This document shows positions 61,441 through 64,000 of a stretch of 64,000 nucleotides of DNA, one piece after another. The stretch is taken from positions 1-64,000 of the forward strand of contig CALRKY020000006.1 of NCBI GenBank assembly GCA_943368345.1, written 5' to 3'. A program made the position numbers and the translations under genes. Numbering within the stretch: the first letter of the stretch is position 1; each line of letters opens with the position of its first letter. Origin of the DNA: JADCGM01 sp943368345. Its GTDB lineage: Bacteria > Pseudomonadota > Alphaproteobacteria > Sphingomonadales > Sphingomonadaceae. Under the pieces are notes generated by a model. The model saw only the letters and a program-made list of their open reading frames with translations. It was not told where the DNA came from and searched no databases.

Positions 61441-62049
61441 CTATGCCGCCCGCTTTGCAGCACCGGCGATCCACGGTTTTGAGTTGGCCAGATTCGTCTC
61501 AAAGGTTGATATATCGTCATCCATGGCCTCGGTCAGAGCAATTTCGTCGGCACCGCTCAGCAGGCATTCCTTGCGGAATGGGTCGATGGCGAAGCTGAAC
61601 CGGTCCTGGAACGGGGTTGTGACCACCTGATTTTCCAGATCGACGGTGATCTCATGCTCCGCAGCGATTTCCATCAGGCGGTCGATTTGTGCCTGCGGCA
61701 GCGCCACCAGCAACATTCCGTTTTTGAACGCGTTGCCGGCAAAGATATCGGCAAAGCTCGCCGCGATGACCGTCCGGTATCCCATATCGGCAAGGGCCCA
61801 TGGCGCATGCTCCCGGCTTGATCCGCAGCCAAAATTGTCGCCGGCGATCAGGATCGGCGCACCGCTGTTACGGGGCGTGTCAAAGATGTTGTCCGGATCC
61901 TCGCGCAGCGAAGAGAATGCCGCTTTGCCAAGGCCAGATCGTGCCACAGTTTTCAGGAACCGTGACGGAACAATCACGTCCGTATCGATATTGGCAGCGC
62001 CGAATGGGACGGCGATGCCGGTCAATTCAACAAATGGTGGCATGTTCAA
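61441..62049 (-). CDS. leuD: 3-isopropylmalate dehydratase small subunit
   Basis: This 202-residue swivel-domain subunit of isopropylmalate isomerase has GAANIDTDVIVPSRFLK near the N-terminus and the substrate-specificity block NFGCGSSREHAPWALADMG. It pairs with LeuC (62463-63875). A lipoprotein gene separates the two subunits. Length is typical of LeuD. Confidence 0.96.
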   Translation of the reverse strand: MNMPPFVELTGIAVPFGAANIDTDVIVPSRFLKTVARSGLGKAAFSSLREDPDNIFDTPRNSGAPILIAGDNFGCGSSREHAPWALADMGYRTVIAASFADIFAGNAFKNGMLLVALPQAQIDRLMEIAAEHEITVDLENQVVTTPFQDRFSFAIDPFRKECLLSGADEIALTEAMDDDISTFETNLANSKPWIAGAAKRAA

Positions 62050-62073
62050 TGCCTTCTTGTCGGTCCAGCCGCG

Positions 62074-62466
62074 TCATTTTGCCATTCCTTCGTCCTTCAT
62101 GTCCTCGATCTTTGCCTTCATCTGCTTTTTCAGCTTGAACACACTGTCGACGGCGGCGTTGGTGATGTTGCGGCGACGGGTGTCGGCCTCGGCGATGACG
62201 TCGCCGGCGGTTTTGCCGTTCAGTTCAGCCCGGAGCTTGGCCTGCATTTCCGCCCGCGAATCGGACTGGGCGAAGGCGGACGTTGCGATCATCACCAGCG
62301 AGGCATCGAACCGCGCCTGTTCGGGTGCCGGAAGCCCCTCCCGGATTTTGGCAATGCTGGCATCATAGCTTTCTGCCGACGTTCCATCGATCCGGTCCGG
62401 CCCCAACGCTCCGCAGGCCGCAAGGGCCAGGGTCAGCGCGACACCGATGATCCGCAGCCCGATCAC
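62074..62466 (-). CDS. small conserved lipoprotein in the leu operon
   Basis: This 130-residue protein has a lipobox (TLALAACG). The mature part is helical and charged, with IREGLPAPEQARFDASLVMIA, a family feature of DUF6694-type envelope lipoproteins, and a Lys-rich C-terminus. The GTG start at 62466 overlaps the leuC stop. It probably sits in the outer or inner membrane, and its link to leucine synthesis is probably only transcriptional. Confidence 0.75.
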   Translation of the reverse strand: MIGLRIIGVALTLALAACGALGPDRIDGTSAESYDASIAKIREGLPAPEQARFDASLVMIATSAFAQSDSRAEMQAKLRAELNGKTAGDVIAEADTRRRNITNAAVDSVFKLKKQMKAKIEDMKDEGMAK

Positions 62467-63875
62467 CGCATCAACGTCCGCACGTCGGTCAGATGGCCCG
62501 TTACCGCGGCGGCGGCGGCCATTGCCGGTGACAGCAGATGGGTCCGCGCCCCCGGACCCTGTCGACCGACAAAATTGCGGTTGGACGTGGAGGCGCAACG
62601 CTCCCCGGATGGCACCTTGTCCGGGTTCATGCCGAGGCACATCGAACAGCCCGGTTCGCGCCAGTCAAAGCCCGCTTCGATGAAAATCCGGTCCAGCCCT
62701 TCCGCTTCCGCTTGCCGTTTCACCAGACCCGACCCCGGAACGACCAACGCCTGACGGACGTTGGCGGCAACGCGCCGCCCCTTGGCAACGGCGGCGGCAG
62801 CCCGAAGGTCCTCGATCCGGCTGTTGGTGCAGCTGCCAATGAAGATATTCTCAACCGCGATGCCGTCGAGCGCAGTCCCCGCCGCCAAGCCCATATAGTC
62901 GAGGGACCGGGCGGCGGCCGCCTGCTTCGACGGGTCAGCAAAGCTGTCTGGCGCTGGGATGACACCGGTGATCGGAACCACATCCTCAGGGCTTGTCCCC
63001 CAGGTTACCAGCGGCGCGATGGCCGATCCGTCGATCTCAACCACCCGGTCATAGACGGCACCCGGGTCGGTTGGCAGCGACCGCCAATAGGCCTCTGCCG
63101 CGTCCCAGTCCGCGCCCTGCGGCGCGCGCGGGCGCGCCTTCACATAGGCAAATGTTGCGTCATCGGGCGCGATGAGCCCGGCGCGAGCCCCTGCCTCGAT
63201 GGCCATGTTGCAGAGCGTCATCCGGCCTTCCATCGACAACGCGCGCACCACGTCGCCGGTGAATTCGATGACATGGCCGGTCCCGCCGGCCGTGCCGATC
63301 TGCCCAATGACTGCCAGCGCAACATCCTTGGCCGTCACTGAAAAACCGAGCGCGCCGGTGACACGCACCTCCATCGATTTCGACTTGCGCAGCAACAGCG
63401 TCTGGGTGGCGAACACATGCTCGATTTCCGAGGTGCCGATGCCGAATGCCAGCGCCCCGAACGCACCGTGCGTTGCGGTATGGCTGTCCCCGCACACCAT
63501 GGTCACACCGGGCAGCGTGAACCCCTGCTCCGGGCCGATGACATGGACGATGCCTTGTTCGGGCGCGTTGATGCCTATCATCTCAATGCCGAATTCGGCG
63601 CAATTGCTTTCGAGCAACTGAAGCTGCAACGCGCTCTCCGGGTCGGCAATCGGGGCAAACCGGTTATTGGTCGGCACATTGTGATCGGGCACTGCCAGCG
63701 TCAGGTCAGGCCGCCGGACTTGCCGCCCCGCGACGCGCAATCCTTCAAACGCCTGCGGAGTTGTTACTTCATGGATCAAATGCCGGTCGATCCAGATCAG
63801 CGCCGTCCCATCCGCACGGCTCGCGACGACATGATCGTCCCAGATTTTCTCATACAAGGTGCGGGCAGTTGGCAT
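62463..63875 (-). CDS. leuC: 3-isopropylmalate dehydratase large subunit
   Basis: This 470-residue aconitase-superfamily subunit begins at MPTARTLYEKIWDDHVV, the family start; an upstream GTG at 63938 is the alternative. Iron-sulfur cysteines lie in FIGSCTNSR and in the CSMCLG pair. VCGDSHTATHGAFGALAFGIGTSE is the substrate block. First visible gene of the leu operon; the promoter is in 63876-64000. Confidence 0.97.
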   Translation of the reverse strand: MPTARTLYEKIWDDHVVASRADGTALIWIDRHLIHEVTTPQAFEGLRVAGRQVRRPDLTLAVPDHNVPTNNRFAPIADPESALQLQLLESNCAEFGIEMIGINAPEQGIVHVIGPEQGFTLPGVTMVCGDSHTATHGAFGALAFGIGTSEIEHVFATQTLLLRKSKSMEVRVTGALGFSVTAKDVALAVIGQIGTAGGTGHVIEFTGDVVRALSMEGRMTLCNMAIEAGARAGLIAPDDATFAYVKARPRAPQGADWDAAEAYWRSLPTDPGAVYDRVVEIDGSAIAPLVTWGTSPEDVVPITGVIPAPDSFADPSKQAAAARSLDYMGLAAGTALDGIAVENIFIGSCTNSRIEDLRAAAAVAKGRRVAANVRQALVVPGSGLVKRQAEAEGLDRIFIEAGFDWREPGCSMCLGMNPDKVPSGERCASTSNRNFVGRQGPGARTHLLSPAMAAAAAVTGHLTDVRTLMR

Positions 63876-64000
63876 GGGCGCGGTTTGGCTTGAGAAACCG
63901 AACGGGTCAAGGAGCCTGACGCCTGTCATTCCGGGCACAGCGTGAATGACCGCTGGGTGACCAATACCCTGTGAGCGCTGGACGGTAAGGTAATTATGCC
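63876..64000 (-). promoter_or_regulatory. leuC upstream region
   Basis: These 125 bases reach the window end. No complete leader ORF with a leucine run or attenuator hairpin was recognised on the minus strand in the portion seen. Confidence 0.3.

Overview
The window reads as chromosomal DNA of a GC-rich alphaproteobacterium, most likely Sphingomonadales. This is judged from gene order (obg-proB-proA ... nadD-rsfS-rlmH-envC-ctpA-yibQ), a TonB-dependent receptor, a relaxase-less virB cluster and Sphingomonad-type short intergenic repeats. No 16S or marker search was possible, so the placement is an inference.

Layout. (1) 1-4656: the right end of an integrated element. A P4-type tyrosine integrase lies beside an intact tRNA-Ser(CGA). 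Minus-strand cargo follows: a small unknown gene, an AlpA-like regulator, an HNH nuclease, a winged-helix replication-initiator-like protein and a possible helicase loader. The left end is outside the window. (2) 4919-6615: hspQ and a secreted PL14-like lyase. (3) 6779-11365: a three-gene plus-strand operon. It encodes a membrane TIR-TPR protein, a strikingly AT-rich unknown protein and a TPR-SLOG-degenerate-cyclase protein. It is closed by a convergent Crp/Fnr regulator whose R-E-x-x-x-R recognition helix matches a GTGA-N6-TCAC site in the operon's own upstream region. This is the best candidate for an undescribed signalling or defence system. (4) 11464-24531: a TonB-dependent receptor, then housekeeping genes: rplU-rpmA with a strong terminator, GNAT, obg, proBA, a ParD/ParE-like toxin-antitoxin pair wedged between proA and nadD, nadD, rsfS, rlmH, a catalytically degenerate EnvC, ctpA and yibQ.

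(5) 24534-25836: a small cassette bounded by a near-perfect 19-bp inverted repeat, carrying a HEPN-like gene. (6) 25843-32945: selO coupled to a TetR gene, an asparagine-synthase-like protein divergent from a GT4 glycosyltransferase, and a two-domain GlcG/HbpS-like lipoprotein. (7) 33024-43577: a probable catabolic regulon with a TetR regulator, two sulfatases, an MBL hydrolase, a GST-like protein, a beta-propeller-like protein, a fatty-acid-hydroxylase-type di-iron membrane enzyme, a DUF1330 protein and a haloalkane dehalogenase. Two matching palindromes (36153-36167 and 43597-43611) sit at the promoters of its three transcription units.

(8) 43671-47423: a DEAD-box RNA helicase and a large unknown lipoprotein. 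(9) 47427-55646: a tightly coupled type IV secretion operon, virB1-2-3-4-6-8-9-10-11, with no VirB5, VirB7, VirD4 or relaxase in the window. (10) 55739-63875: a possible small ORF, a secreted unknown, prfC, a DUF188 protein, and a leucine operon (leuC-lipoprotein-leuD-metallophosphoesterase-leuB-DUF502).
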